Shown here piece after piece: positions 1-9,657 of a DNA stretch of 64,000 nucleotides. Each line of letters begins with the position of its first letter. Position 1 is the stretch's first letter. A program made the translations under genes and the position numbers. The DNA lies in contig CAZYAO010000011.1 in assembly GCA_964645715.1 (NCBI GenBank), forward strand, positions 21,024-85,023, read 5' to 3'. The stretch comes from JAUMBM01 sp964645715. Lineage in GTDB: Bacteria; Bacteroidota; Bacteroidia; Chitinophagales; Saprospiraceae. The notes under the pieces are model-generated. The model did no database searches, was not told the origin of the DNA, and worked only from the letters and a program-made list of their open reading frames with translations.

Positions 1-111
1 GCCCAACTTCCCGATGTACATGCCAGGCCGGAGGCGTATGTGCTCCTTCCAGTCCAGGGACCGGATGTTTTCTTCACTATAGGTAACGGCAGTTTGATCT
101 TCCTGTGCCAT
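1..111 (-). CDS. parE: DNA topoisomerase IV subunit B, N-terminal fragment
   Basis: This is the first 37 codons of a gene that runs off the left edge. It starts at an ATG at 111 on the minus strand. The translation contains SLDWKEHIRLRPGMYIGKLG, the entry to the GHKL ATPase domain of type II topoisomerase B subunits. The LDWKEHIR...RPGMYIG form is the version usual in Bacteroidota ParE (family knowledge); GyrB normally reads LEAVRKRPGMYIG here, so GyrB is the less likely alternative. The enzyme would decatenate chromosomes together with ParC. A TATATTTG promoter box lies about 100 bases upstream. Only the N-terminus is visible, so completeness cannot be judged. Confidence 0.82.
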   Translation of the reverse strand, partial: MAQEDQTAVTYSEENIRSLDWKEHIRLRPGMYIGKLG

Positions 112-211
112 GTAAAAGCGAGTTGTTGAAAGGTAACAGCGCTCATTGGGCGCTGATGCGGGTATACCAAGTTCTCACGTGGAGCCGCTGTTATCGGATC
201 CCAACGGGAAA

Positions 212-219
212 CAAATATA
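212..219 (-). promoter_or_regulatory. -7 promoter box of parE
   Basis: On the minus strand this reads TATATTTG, an exact match to the Bacteroidota -7 consensus TAnnTTTG. It lies 101 bases upstream of the topoisomerase ATG. No clear -33 TTG at the usual 19-21 nt spacing is visible, because the region upstream is a poly-A/T tract. Confidence 0.5.
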
Positions 220-264
220 AGTAAAAAATAAAAACAAAAAATATTTTTTATTTTAAATAAAAAC

Positions 265-316
265 AAAAAAGCGTGGTGGTTGGCAGCTGACCAGCTACCA
301 ATCACCACGTTTTTTT
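265..316 (-). terminator. Intrinsic terminator of icmF
   Basis: An 18-bp arm (272-289) pairs with 292-309, with one G-U pair and one C-A mismatch. It is flanked by an A-run (265-270) and a T-run (310-316). Read on the minus strand it is a stem followed by seven or more T, about 20 bases past the icmF stop. The centre is TTGGCAGC-TGACCA-GCTACCAA, the same core found in the palindromes near 18.8, 26.6 and 43.0 kb. Confidence 0.8.
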
Positions 317-329
317 ATTTTGTAAGGAA

Positions 330-3300
330 CTACATATTCCTGCGGTATTGTCCGCCGACCTCAAATAATGCCTGCGTTATCTGTCCGAGGGTAGCAACTT
401 TGGCAGTCTCAATCAGTGCTTCGAAAAGGTTACCGTTTTGGAGGGCGACCTGCTGTAATTGCTGCAGCGCAGCAGGGGTAGTATCGGCATGTACCGACTG
501 TACGCCATCGCGGGTAGCAATCTGGTTGTTTTTTTCTGCAGTAGTAGAACGGATGACTTCGCCAGGCTGAACGGTGGGGGAGCCGTCACGTCCCAGATAG
601 GTATTGACACCGATGATTGGAAGCTCTCCGGTGTGTTTCAGCATCTCGTAGTGGAGGCTTTCTTCTTGTATTTTGTTGCGCTGGTACATGGTCTCCATAG
701 CGCCCAGCACCCCTCCGCGCTCTGTGATGCGGTCAAATTCCATCATTACAGCCTCCTCAACGAGGTCGGTCAATTCTTCAATAATGAAGCTGCCCTGCAT
801 GGGGTTTTCATTTTTCGCCAGTCCCAGCTCGTGATTGATAATCATCTGAATGGCGACCGCTCTGCGCACACTTTCCTCAGTAGGGGTGGTAATTGCCTCA
901 TCATAGGCATTGGTATGCAGACTATTGCAGTTGTCATAGATTGCATAGAGGGCCTGCAGGGTAGTCCGGATATCATTGAATGCGATTTCCTGCGCATGCA
1001 GGCTTCGACCGCTGGTTTGGATATGGTACTTGAGCATCTGGCTGCGCTCGTTGGCGCCATATTTTTCCCGCATGGCTTTTGCCCAGATACGGCGAGCCAC
1101 ACGGCCGATGACGGCATACTCCGGATCCACACCGTTGCTGAAAAAGAACGACAGGTTGGGGGCAAAATCGTCGATGTGCATCCCCCTGCTCAGGTAATAT
1201 TCAACAAAGGTAAAGCCGTTGGCAAGTGTGAATGCCAACTGTGTGATGGGGTTGGCACCCGCTTCTGCAATGTGGTAGCCGGAGATGGATACAGAGTAAA
1301 AATTTCTTACCTGATGGTCTATGAAGTAGGCCTGCATGTCGCCCATGAGGCGAAGAGAGAATTCTGTACTAAATATACAGGTATTTTGTGCCTGGTCTTC
1401 TTTGAGGATATCCGCCTGAACTGTGCCGCGCACAGCCTGCAGTGCAGAGGCTTTTATCTGCTGATAAATAGCAGGCGGCAGCACCTGGTCGCCAGTGATG
1501 CCCAAGAGCAAAAGCCCAAGACCATCATTGCCTTCGGGCAAGGTGGCCGCATATACGGGACGGGCAAGACCCCGCTCGTCATATTTTTTGCGAAGCTGAT
1601 CCTCTACGTGTTGCTCCAGCCCGTGTTGGCGTATGTAGCGCTCGCACTGCTGGTCAATGGCCGCATTCATGAAGTAGGCACAAATCGTCGCTGCAGGGCC
1701 ATTAATGGTCATGCTCACTGAAGTGCGCGGATCGCAGAGATCGAAGCCCGCGTACAATCGCTTGGCATCATCGAGGCAACACACACTGACGCCGGAGTTG
1801 CCAATTTTTCCAAAAATGTCAGGTCGATGATCAGGATCTTCGCCATAAAGGGTCACGGAATCAAAGGCAGTGCTCAGTCTCGCAGCAGGCATGCCCAGGG
1901 AAAGGTAGTGAAAGCGCTTGTTGGTACGCTCAGGGCCACCTTCTCCGGCAAACATGCGGGTGGGATCTTCTCCCTGCCGTTTAAACGGAAAGACACCGGC
2001 TGTGTAGGGAAACTCGCCGGGTACATTTTCCTGTAAACTCCAGCGAAGGATGTCTCCCCATGAACGGTAACGCGGGGTACTCACCCGGGCTATGCGGGTA
2101 CCCGACAGCGAGCGGGTATGTGTGGCAACGCGTATATCCTTACCCCTAACCTGGTATACGTACTCGTCAGCAGCATAACGGGCAACTTTTGTTTCCCAGG
2201 AGGTGAGCAGGCGGAGGTTGTTGCCGTCCAGATCCTGCTGTAGCTGGTCGTACATATCGCGTAAGGTTGCCTGGGGTGTCGCAGCGCTACTTCCTTTTTC
2301 CTGCAATAAATCAAGCGTTTGCTGTAGCGCGTATAGCCTGTCGGCCAGTGCCGACTGTTTGTCAGCCCAGTCGTTATACCTGCGAATGGTATCGGTGATT
2401 TCTGACAGATAGCGGACTCGTGCCGGCGGGATGATGTATATTTTTTCGGGTTCACCGGCCTGCGCACCTGCGGAGAGGAGTTTCGTAAAGCCGGAACCGG
2501 TTTTTTGATCCAGTTGCGAAAGGATGGCCCGGTAAACGGCATTGACGCCCGGGTCGTTAAACTGGCTGGCAATGGCACCAAAGACGGGCATCTGGTCAAC
2601 ATCTTTGTCCCAAAGCTGATGGTTGCGCTGGTATTGCTTTTTTACAGCCTTGAGCGCATCCTGCGCTCCTCGTTTATCGAATTTATTGATGGCAATCACA
2701 TCGGCGAAATCCAGCATGTCAATTTTTTCGAGCTGGGTCGCTGCCCCAAATTCTGGGGTCATGACGTACAGCGAGATATCGCTGTGGTCAACAATTTCGG
2801 TATCTGACTGTCCAATGCCGGAGGTCTCTAGAATAATTAGGTCAAAGTGAGCTGTCTTGAGTATGTCCAGGGCCGATTGTACATGCGCAGATAAGGCAAG
2901 GTTGCTCTGACGGGTGGCTAGCGAACGCATGTACACCCGGCCACCCGAAATAGCCGGATTAACAGCGTTCATGCGGATGCGGTCGCCCAACAGGGCGCCG
3001 CCGGTCTTGCGCTTTGAAGGATCAACAGAAATAATACCAAGCTTTTTATCGGGAAAATCGCGCAGAAAACGCCGGATAAGTTCGTCAATCATACTCGATT
3101 TGCCGGCACCTCCGGTACCGGTAATCCCCAAAATCGGCGTGCGGATGCTACTCGCCTGTACGTGTATGGCGGCTAGCTGAGCCTTGTTTTCTTCCGGATA
3201 GTTTTCGGCCGCCGAAATCAGGCGTGCGATGGCCAAAAAATCTCCTTCCTGATAGTGCCTGAGTTCTCCGTTAAGGTGCCGACCCAGCTCGAAATCTGAT

Positions 3301-3725
3301 TGCTGCAGCAGATCATTGATCATTCCTTGCAGCCCCAGCGAACGTCCGTCATCAGGAGAGTACACACGGTCAATGCCGTAGGCATGCAGTTCCTCAATTT
3401 CCGAGGGTAAAATGGTGCCACCACCGCCACCAAAAATTTTTATGTGCCCCGCCCCGCGCTCCCGCAGTAGGTCATACATGTACTTGAAAAATTCAATGTG
3501 CCCGCCCTGGTAAGAGGTTATGGCAATGGCCTGGGCATCTTCCTGTATGGCCGTTTCTACAATTTCCTGGACGGATCGGTTGTGGCCGAGGTGGATGATT
3601 TCTGCTCCACTGCTTTGCATGATGCGGCGCATGATGTTGATCGCGGCATCATGGCCATCAAATAGGCTGGCAGCCGTAACAATTCGCACTTTGTAGCGTG
3701 GCTGATAAATGGCAGCTGTTTCCAT
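330..3725 (-). CDS. icmF: Fused isobutyryl-CoA mutase/GTPase IcmF
   Basis: 1131 aa. Adenosylcobalamin-dependent acyl-CoA mutase that interconverts isobutyryl-CoA and n-butyryl-CoA (family knowledge), cytosolic. The domain order is the IcmF fusion. An N-terminal B12-binding domain (about residues 10-140) carries FDGHDAA and the GGGGG region. A MeaB/ArgK-type chaperone G domain follows, with P-loop GTGGAGKSS near residue 203 and NKFDKR. The C-terminal mutase barrel (about 540-1060) has PYTAGVFPFKR and GNSGVSVCCLDDAKRLY. The single-chain arrangement separates it from two-subunit methylmalonyl-CoA mutases. Substrate preference (isobutyryl versus isovaleryl/pivalyl) cannot be decided from sequence alone. 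It is monocistronic, ending at a strong terminator. A methylmalonyl-CoA epimerase lies elsewhere in the window at 39 kb. Confidence 0.93.
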   Translation of the reverse strand: METAAIYQPRYKVRIVTAASLFDGHDAAINIMRRIMQSSGAEIIHLGHNRSVQEIVETAIQEDAQAIAITSYQGGHIEFFKYMYDLLRERGAGHIKIFGGGGGTILPSEIEELHAYGIDRVYSPDDGRSLGLQGMINDLLQQSDFELGRHLNGELRHYQEGDFLAIARLISAAENYPEENKAQLAAIHVQASSIRTPILGITGTGGAGKSSMIDELIRRFLRDFPDKKLGIISVDPSKRKTGGALLGDRIRMNAVNPAISGGRVYMRSLATRQSNLALSAHVQSALDILKTAHFDLIILETSGIGQSDTEIVDHSDISLYVMTPEFGAATQLEKIDMLDFADVIAINKFDKRGAQDALKAVKKQYQRNHQLWDKDVDQMPVFGAIASQFNDPGVNAVYRAILSQLDQKTGSGFTKLLSAGAQAGEPEKIYIIPPARVRYLSEITDTIRRYNDWADKQSALADRLYALQQTLDLLQEKGSSAATPQATLRDMYDQLQQDLDGNNLRLLTSWETKVARYAADEYVYQVRGKDIRVATHTRSLSGTRIARVSTPRYRSWGDILRWSLQENVPGEFPYTAGVFPFKRQGEDPTRMFAGEGGPERTNKRFHYLSLGMPAARLSTAFDSVTLYGEDPDHRPDIFGKIGNSGVSVCCLDDAKRLYAGFDLCDPRTSVSMTINGPAATICAYFMNAAIDQQCERYIRQHGLEQHVEDQLRKKYDERGLARPVYAATLPEGNDGLGLLLLGITGDQVLPPAIYQQIKASALQAVRGTVQADILKEDQAQNTCIFSTEFSLRLMGDMQAYFIDHQVRNFYSVSISGYHIAEAGANPITQLAFTLANGFTFVEYYLSRGMHIDDFAPNLSFFFSNGVDPEYAVIGRVARRIWAKAMREKYGANERSQMLKYHIQTSGRSLHAQEIAFNDIRTTLQALYAIYDNCNSLHTNAYDEAITTPTEESVRRAVAIQMIINHELGLAKNENPMQGSFIIEELTDLVEEAVMMEFDRITERGGVLGAMETMYQRNKIQEESLHYEMLKHTGELPIIGVNTYLGRDGSPTVQPGEVIRSTTAEKNNQIATRDGVQSVHADTTPAALQQLQQVALQNGNLFEALIETAKVATLGQITQALFEVGGQYRRNM

Positions 3726-3899
3726 AATGGCGTTGAGGCTCCGGATATGAACCAGCTGGTATCTTTAGCAAATAGGTTGGCTGCGCGTACACGCCAACGA
3801 CTGCTGGTACAGACCCGGAGGTCTTTTTGGTATTATTTGGTAAAAATGTAGTCTCTGTCGGTCGCGTGAACACTATAGTATGCACGCAATTTTCAACTG

Positions 3900-3907
3900 C
3901 AAAGATA
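3900..3907 (-). promoter_or_regulatory. -7 promoter box of icmF
   Basis: The minus strand reads TATCTTTG, matching TAnnTTTG, and implies a 5' leader of roughly 165-170 bases before the icmF ATG. A -33 TTG at correct spacing is not evident. No cobalamin riboswitch motif was recognised in the leader. Confidence 0.45.
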
Positions 3908-3947
3908 ATGAATTAGCAGGACGGAAGCGGTAAATAGTTGTGACCTC

Positions 3948-6947
3948 CTAGCGCAAAACAGTGATATCTCCGCTGATCAACTCGGAGACGCCGTCAGCAA
4001 AAACTACTTCTGCCCGGAATACAAATACGCCCGGATCTACTTCCTGATTTAGGAATTTGCCATCCCACCCCAGCTTGGGGTCATTGGGTAAAATATTATT
4101 GGCTTCAAAAACCAAGGATCCCCAGCGGCTATATACCTGTAGCTTCTGAATGAACTGCAGACCAGGCCCCCCGTAGAGGGTGAAAAAATCGTTGACACCG
4201 TCACTGTTGGGGCTGAAAGCATTGGGTGCGTAAACAGGGCGGTCTTTGATGACGCGCACGAGTACTGTATCAGCCGCTATACAGCCAGCTTCGTTGACAA
4301 CCGTTACCGTATAGACCGTCAGATCAACCGGATTGACGCGCACGCGGTCGCAGTCAGGTGTCAGACATTCCAGACTGTCAGCTGGCGACCAGCGGAATGT
4401 AACCGGAGAATAGTTGCTGAAGGCAGTGAGCAGGGTGTCATAACCAAGGATAATCGATACTTCCGGGCCTGCTTCCACAAATAATTGTGCTGGCTCTCCT
4501 ACAATAGCCTCAATACTTGCCGTGCAGCCGTTTGCATCCAGTACGCTTACTTCGTAGCGTCCTGCCGGCAGGTTGCGAAGCACCGAATCGAGCTGATAGG
4601 TGTTGCCGTCCAGGCTGAATTCGTAGCCGGGTCTGCCGCCCCGGGCAGTGACAGCTATGCTGCCTGCCGACTCGCCAAAGCAGATATTGTCTGCAATGGC
4701 GGCTACTTCCAGCAGAAGTGCAGGCGGTTGTATGAGTAAAGTATCTCCCCGGACTACGCAGCCATTGGCATCGGTGACGGTCACAAAATAACGGGCAGCG
4801 GACAGCTGTGTCAGGCCACTACTTGTGGCCCCCGTGCTCCATAAGTACTGATATCCTCCAACACCCCCGCCAGCCAGCGCATCAATGCGGCCGTCGGTCT
4901 CACCAAAGCAACTTACATTGGTGATGCCAAAATCAAGTACAAGCGGTGGATGGTCTTCAACGGCAAAAGTGAAGTCGCCCCGGCAAAGATTTGCATCCAG
5001 CACTTCGACCTGGTAGGTGCCTGCAGCCAACTGATTGAGGATATTGGCAGACTGAAAGCCATTGCCGTTGTTAAAGTCAAATTGGTAGGGGGGAAGTCCG
5101 TTGTCGATGGCAACAACGATCTGGCCATTGTTGAAGCCAAAGCAGCTGGGTCGTGTGATGGCCTGAACAGCCGGATTGAGCGTGAGCTCAAGCTCCCGGA
5201 GTGGCAGCGTCTGATTGATGATGCACCCATTGCCGTCTCTGACGACAAGACTGTAGTTGCCTTGTGATATATTGCTGAGCGTATTGGCGTTGCCAAAGCC
5301 ACCGCCCTGCCAGTTGTATTGGTATGGCGGGGTGCCCCCGTTGACGACAAAGGTGAGTGAGCCGTCGGTGCCTCCGTTGCAGGTAGGGCGTACGAACAAG
5401 GTATCAAAATCATAGGGCGGCGGGCTGTCAACCGAAAATGTGAGCGTATCTCTGCAACCTGACTGATCCCTTAAAGCCAGACTGTAAGTGCCCGCGGCAA
5501 GACCCGTAATGTCCTGACTCGAAGCTCCTGTGTTCCAGCTGTAAATATAGGGTCCAAAGGCGTTGCTGACACTAAAATCAATGTTGCCTGTATTAGTGCC
5601 AGGGCAGCTGACGTCCGTGATGTTGGCAGAGGTGGTAAAGTGATTATCGCAGCATACTACTTCGACTGTGGCAACTTCCGTAACAATGCATCCCCGATTG
5701 GTCTCGACTTCCAGTACAATGGACTTAACACCCGGTCGATTGTAGGAAACAGTGAAAGGTCCCGAACCACTGACGGGGTTGACAGAAGCACCCTGCCCGA
5801 AATTCCAGCGACGTATGTTAATGGGGTCTGTCGTAAATGTAGAAGCGTCGGTAAATGTAACGGACTCTCCGACGCACACGCGTGAGGGTGTAGCTGTGAA
5901 GCGGGGGGTAGGGCCTACAAAAGTGCCCGTCCCGCCAAATTCTATGGAAAAACCAGCACCTGACTCGCTGAAATTATTGACAACCAAGGCGTAGCTCCGA
6001 CCGGCAACCATATTGAGTGCTACCAGAAAATTGTCATTGCCTGCCGGGCAGCCACATTGTTCAGATACGTCCGTAGAGGATGCTGACAGACCCGTTTGGC
6101 CTGTACACCGCTGCCAAAATGAAAAGGGCTGCCCGCCTTGTTGTCCGGAAGACATATCCCGGCGTACCACTTTTCCCGAACAGTTATCTATGCCATTGGG
6201 TAATTCATAGACGTAGAAATCCAAATCGTCGGCAGGGTTGAGGGGCGTGAGTATGAAAGTGAGGGTTCCGGAGGTAGCACAGGTCCACTTGTACCAGGTG
6301 GAGGCATCTTCATCAAGCGGTTGACCTCCGCAGGTGACGCCGGTGAGCTCATTGGGATTAGCGCCCGCACCCACAACGCGCGGGACGGTGAAGGGCGATT
6401 TGTCACACAGTACAACAGCATTGTTGCAGTCGCCCGATGGCTCAGGTACCAGATTGAAATTGTTGATGCACAACTCAAAAGTGCCGGTATTGCCAAAAGC
6501 GGCACTCACGCGGATGAAGTAAGTCTCCCCAACTTGCAACTCATCACTGAGAACTTGCACAAACCCGTCCTGGGCTCCATCGTTATTGCATGCCAACTCA
6601 GTGAGCGCACCGCAGTTACCACTGTATATAGCTACATCGGGATTGGCGAGTGTACCACCCGAAATATTGACATCGTTGTCACCAATGATAGCCAAACTGA
6701 GACCATTGGCGATGGCCGTAAATTGAAACCAAACATCCCGGCTAACTGTCGTATTCAGAAAACAGCTCGCTATGGGCGTATTTCCTTCGTCTGTGGCGTT
6801 TACGTTGCTATAGGCACCTGACAGAGAGCAAAAATTTTCGAGGTCCGTCAGCACAAGGGCATTTTGGCAGGCATCATTGGCAGGTGACTGGGCGAAGGCC
6901 GACAGATGTATGCCGAAAAATATGAATATCAGGAAAATATTTCGCAT
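3948..6947 (-). CDS. Secreted SprB-repeat/PKD protein with gliding-motility-type C-terminal domain
   Basis: 999 aa. A signal peptide (residues 1-19, ending AFAQ) is followed by CUB/pre-peptidase-like beta domains in the first 340 residues. A PKD-like domain (about 350-430) comes next. Then a run of SprB-type repeats occupies about 440-830, each with a Cys-x-G/N start, a PPYQF or GGYQY strand and GTY..V.D.NGC. The C-terminus (about 905-999) begins NAFSPNSDGVNDFF and contains VYSRWGSLVFE and GWDGKF, the gliding-motility-associated (type B) sorting domain of the type IX secretion system. Predicted role: surface-exposed adhesin or matrix protein exported by T9SS and anchored to the SprF/PorP machinery. 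No porP/sprF gene is adjacent. The ligand is unknown. Confidence 0.88.
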   Translation of the reverse strand: MRNIFLIFIFFGIHLSAFAQSPANDACQNALVLTDLENFCSLSGAYSNVNATDEGNTPIASCFLNTTVSRDVWFQFTAIANGLSLAIIGDNDVNISGGTLANPDVAIYSGNCGALTELACNNDGAQDGFVQVLSDELQVGETYFIRVSAAFGNTGTFELCINNFNLVPEPSGDCNNAVVLCDKSPFTVPRVVGAGANPNELTGVTCGGQPLDEDASTWYKWTCATSGTLTFILTPLNPADDLDFYVYELPNGIDNCSGKVVRRDMSSGQQGGQPFSFWQRCTGQTGLSASSTDVSEQCGCPAGNDNFLVALNMVAGRSYALVVNNFSESGAGFSIEFGGTGTFVGPTPRFTATPSRVCVGESVTFTDASTFTTDPINIRRWNFGQGASVNPVSGSGPFTVSYNRPGVKSIVLEVETNRGCIVTEVATVEVVCCDNHFTTSANITDVSCPGTNTGNIDFSVSNAFGPYIYSWNTGASSQDITGLAAGTYSLALRDQSGCRDTLTFSVDSPPPYDFDTLFVRPTCNGGTDGSLTFVVNGGTPPYQYNWQGGGFGNANTLSNISQGNYSLVVRDGNGCIINQTLPLRELELTLNPAVQAITRPSCFGFNNGQIVVAIDNGLPPYQFDFNNGNGFQSANILNQLAAGTYQVEVLDANLCRGDFTFAVEDHPPLVLDFGITNVSCFGETDGRIDALAGGGVGGYQYLWSTGATSSGLTQLSAARYFVTVTDANGCVVRGDTLLIQPPALLLEVAAIADNICFGESAGSIAVTARGGRPGYEFSLDGNTYQLDSVLRNLPAGRYEVSVLDANGCTASIEAIVGEPAQLFVEAGPEVSIILGYDTLLTAFSNYSPVTFRWSPADSLECLTPDCDRVRVNPVDLTVYTVTVVNEAGCIAADTVLVRVIKDRPVYAPNAFSPNSDGVNDFFTLYGGPGLQFIQKLQVYSRWGSLVFEANNILPNDPKLGWDGKFLNQEVDPGVFVFRAEVVFADGVSELISGDITVLR

Positions 6948-7341
6948 AGCCTTGGCTTTATTTCAACTACAGACCGGTCTTCGTTCAGCATGGGAACGCA
7001 GGCAGGCGTGTGATTGTTTTTGTGTTTTATAGATAAGGACAAACCTGTAATTATTAAGACAATAAAATCTGCCGTTGGGTTTGGTTGATTGTTTATTTGT
7101 ACCGGGCTGGCCTTATAATCGGGATTATTTTGGATCGGGTAAAATGGTCAGCAGGCATGCCGGGTCAGTATTGCAGCGAAAATTTGCGTATGTTGTTGGT
7201 GCGTCGCAGGCCTTTGTATGGCCATAGTAACGCTGTGATGCTGCTAAAGGCTGCGATTGTCGATGGTAACGCGCCTTCTGTCCGGATGATTGTAACGCAA
7301 ACGCATTTCTTTTGGTATCTTAGCGGGCGATAAGTCAAGCA
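6948..7341. other. Intergenic region between divergent genes
   Basis: 394 bases between the gliding-type protein (minus) and pssA (plus). I see no credible gene or RNA. A weak pssA promoter candidate is TTG (7290-7292) with TATCTTAG at 7316-7323, which deviates from TAnnTTTG at one position and has a long 23-nt spacer. Confidence 0.5.
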
Positions 7342-8046
7342 ATGAAAAAGCATATTCCCAATGCGCTCACCCTGGCCAATTTGTTGGCGGGCTGTGTCGC
7401 TGTCGTCTGTTTGTTGTACCAGCATTATTCCGCAGCCATTCTTCTATTGCTTGCCGGAGGCCTAGCTGATTTTGCAGATGGCTTTGTTGCGAGAATGCTG
7501 AAAGTCCAGTCTGCCATTGGTCGTGAATTGGATAGTCTGGCAGATATGGTATCTTTTGGTCTGGCACCTGGGCTAATTCTTTATATGATGCTGCAAAATG
7601 GAAGTGGCGCCGAAGCTACAGAAGTGTATGTGCCGGGTCTGCCTGCCTTTTTACTCACGGGGGCATCCGCGCTGCGGTTGGCTAAATTTAATATAGACAG
7701 TCGACAGACGGACCAGTTTCTGGGATTACCTACGCCTGCAGCTACCATGCTGGTGGTAGGTTTGCTACTTTGGCAGCAGCATGACTTGTGGGGAAGCCGT
7801 GTATGGCTGTCGCAGCCTGCTTTTATGTACGTTTTGGTTGCAGTACTTTCCTGGCTCTTGTTGAGCGAGCTGCCTATGTTTAGCTTTAAATTCAAAAAAG
7901 CAGGCTGGCAAGGGAACGAGATTAGAATTATCTTTGCTGCAGCAGCATTGGTGTCCTTGCTGCTGGCCGGGGTGCTGGCGCTGGCACCCCTAGTATTCGG
8001 TTATATTTTTCTGAATGTGATTCGCTATTTTTTCAAATTCAATTAA
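7342..8046 (+). CDS. pssA: CDP-diacylglycerol--serine O-phosphatidyltransferase
   Basis: 234 aa integral membrane protein that makes phosphatidylserine from CDP-diacylglycerol and L-serine, the precursor of phosphatidylethanolamine. The CDP-alcohol phosphatidyltransferase signature is complete: DFADGFVARML, then GRELDSLADMVSFG, giving the DG-x2-AR-x8-G-x3-D-x3-D pattern near residues 47-70. Hydrophobic segments fill the rest (about 5-45, 72-105, 130-180, 195-230). The start ATG gives MKKHIPNALTLANLLAG, the usual N-terminus of the short PssA form. It is the first gene of a tight plus-strand run with purS and rsmI (6- and 4-base gaps). No psd gene is in the window. Confidence 0.92.
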   Translation: MKKHIPNALTLANLLAGCVAVVCLLYQHYSAAILLLLAGGLADFADGFVARMLKVQSAIGRELDSLADMVSFGLAPGLILYMMLQNGSGAEATEVYVPGLPAFLLTGASALRLAKFNIDSRQTDQFLGLPTPAATMLVVGLLLWQQHDLWGSRVWLSQPAFMYVLVAVLSWLLLSELPMFSFKFKKAGWQGNEIRIIFAAAALVSLLLAGVLALAPLVFGYIFLNVIRYFFKFN

Positions 8047-8052
8047 TAAAGG

Positions 8053-8307
8053 ATGATTTTTCAGGCTGAGATAAATATAATGCCACATAAAGAACTGCTG
8101 GATCCACAGGGTAAAGCAGTTCAACATAGTCTGGGAGCTATTCATGTTGTGGGTGTACAGGATGTTCGCATAGGAAAGCACATCTCTCTTCGCATCGAGG
8201 CCGATGATGAAACCACTGCACGGGCACAGGTTGAGGCTGCCTGCAAGCAGCTACTTGCCAATCTTATCATGGAAACCTACAGCTACGAGCTTATCGCCCA
8301 GAACTGA
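8053..8307 (+). CDS. purS: Phosphoribosylformylglycinamidine synthase subunit PurS
   Basis: 84 aa. Small structural subunit of the three-part FGAM synthase (PurS-PurQ-PurL) of purine biosynthesis. The fold is visible as F.AEINIMPHKELLDPQG early on, then AVQHSLGAIHVVGVQDVRIGKHI and a C-terminal LLANLIMETYSYEL, which matches PurS in order and length (about 80-85 aa). Neither purQ nor purL is adjacent. It sits between pssA and rsmI with very short gaps, so it is probably co-transcribed with them. Confidence 0.9.
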   Translation: MIFQAEINIMPHKELLDPQGKAVQHSLGAIHVVGVQDVRIGKHISLRIEADDETTARAQVEAACKQLLANLIMETYSYELIAQN

Positions 8308-8311
8308 GTGT

Positions 8312-8983
8312 ATGCTGTACTTAGTGCCCACGCCTGTCGGCAATCTTGAAGATATCACGCTCAGAGCAATCCGCATTCTTGGCGAGGTGGATTTTATTCT
8401 CGCGGAGGACACAAGGACCACTCGTAAGCTGTTGGATCATTATGAGATCAAGACACCGCTGCGGGCACACCATGCCCACAACGAACATGCTGCTATCGGG
8501 TATCTGGTGCAGCAGCTGCAGCAAGGGGGTAGCGTGGCTTTGGTAAGTGACGCAGGTACTCCCGGGATTAGCGATCCGGGGTTTTTACTCACCCGCGCGT
8601 GTATAGCGGCGGGTGTAAAGGTTAGTTGCCTGCCCGGACCCACTGCTTTTGTTCCCGCACTGGCTGCCTCAGGTCTTCCCTGTGACCGCTTCCATTTTGA
8701 AGGTTTTTTACCCCATAAAAAGGGCCGACAGACGCGTCTGCAGTATCTGTCTGCACTGCCCAATACATTTATTCTCTATGAGTCGCCTCACAGGCTCGCC
8801 AAGTGTCTGCAGCAGCTCATAGAGCATTGTGGCGGAGAGCGTCAGGCTTGCGTTGCTCGTGAAATCAGTAAATACTACGAGGATATAAGGACCACGACGC
8901 TGTCAGCCCTGTATGAACATTACCAGCAGGAGGGAGCGGCTAAAGGCGAGATTGTCATTATTGTTGGGGGTAAGGCAGCATGA
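8312..8983 (+). CDS. rsmI: 16S rRNA (cytidine(1402)-2'-O)-methyltransferase RsmI
   Basis: 223 aa. SAM-dependent tetrapyrrole-methylase-fold enzyme that 2'-O-methylates C1402 in the 16S rRNA decoding centre. Motifs: LVPTPVGNLEDITLRA at the N-terminus, AEDTRTTRKLLDHY, SDAGTPGISDPG and the P-loop-like LPGPTAFVPALAASG. The start is set at the ATG at 8312, four bases after the purS stop, because the motif-bearing region begins immediately there; the same frame upstream overlaps purS and carries no conserved sequence. Length is typical of Bacteroidota RsmI. It ends five bases from the convergent msrC. Confidence 0.93.
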   Translation: MLYLVPTPVGNLEDITLRAIRILGEVDFILAEDTRTTRKLLDHYEIKTPLRAHHAHNEHAAIGYLVQQLQQGGSVALVSDAGTPGISDPGFLLTRACIAAGVKVSCLPGPTAFVPALAASGLPCDRFHFEGFLPHKKGRQTRLQYLSALPNTFILYESPHRLAKCLQQLIEHCGGERQACVAREISKYYEDIRTTTLSALYEHYQQEGAAKGEIVIIVGGKAA

Positions 8984-8988
8984 GATGG

Positions 8989-9522
8989 CTACAATGGCAA
9001 GGCATCGGCAAAATGACGCGCTAGTAACTGCTCAACATAGTGCTGGTCAATTTCATCGAATGATCCCGTTGCGGAGCTGTCCACGTCAAAGACAGCGATT
9101 AGTTTTCCTTCTTTATTGATAACAGGGACCACCATCTCAGACTGTGAATTAGGATCACAGGTGATGTGTTCGCTACCCTCAGCAAGTGCGTGGGTGTCTT
9201 GTACAAGCTGTGTCTCTCCCGTACGGGCAGCCTTACCACAGACACCCCGGTCGAAGGTTATGTGCAGGCAACCCAATGTGCCCTGATAGGGCCCTACACT
9301 CAGTTTTCCATCCCGGACCAGATAAAAGCCTGTCCAGTAGTAGTAGGGGAGATGTGTTTTCAAAAGACAATTGATGGTACTCATTTTCAGGATTGACCAA
9401 CTTTCGCCTTCCAGTATAGCATCAATTGCCTGTAGTGCTTCCCGGTAGGCTTTATGCTTGTCAGCCGCATCGAGATTGACGGAGGGCTTGATGAAGTAAG
9501 GCATATCCGCACTTGCAGCCAT
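8989..9522 (-). CDS. msrC: Free methionine-(R)-sulfoxide reductase, GAF domain
   Basis: 177 aa. A GAF-fold reductase of free L-methionine-(R)-sulfoxide (fRMsr, YebR/MsrC family), using thioredoxin. The three family cysteines are present in the expected order: GTLGCLHI, DRGVCGKAA and HITCDPNSQSE, followed by MVVPVINKEGKLIAVFDVDS. YYYWTGFYL is the usual N-terminal GAF strand. The start is placed at ATG 9522 (MAASADMPYF); ATG 9504 (MPYFIKPSV) is a good alternative, and the longer frame upstream is unlike the family. It is convergent with rsmI. Confidence 0.9.
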   Translation of the reverse strand: MAASADMPYFIKPSVNLDAADKHKAYREALQAIDAILEGESWSILKMSTINCLLKTHLPYYYWTGFYLVRDGKLSVGPYQGTLGCLHITFDRGVCGKAARTGETQLVQDTHALAEGSEHITCDPNSQSEMVVPVINKEGKLIAVFDVDSSATGSFDEIDQHYVEQLLARHFADALPL

Positions 9523-9657
9523 GATGGGTCGTAATTTTGATGAGATAAATTTTATTGTAGGCAGGTTCGATGACCGTGTTCCAATAGCAACTGCTTTGCA
9601 GCAAGATTTGTTGAACAAGAAAGAAAAGTCTGCCAATAATCAGGACTGCTTCGCAGT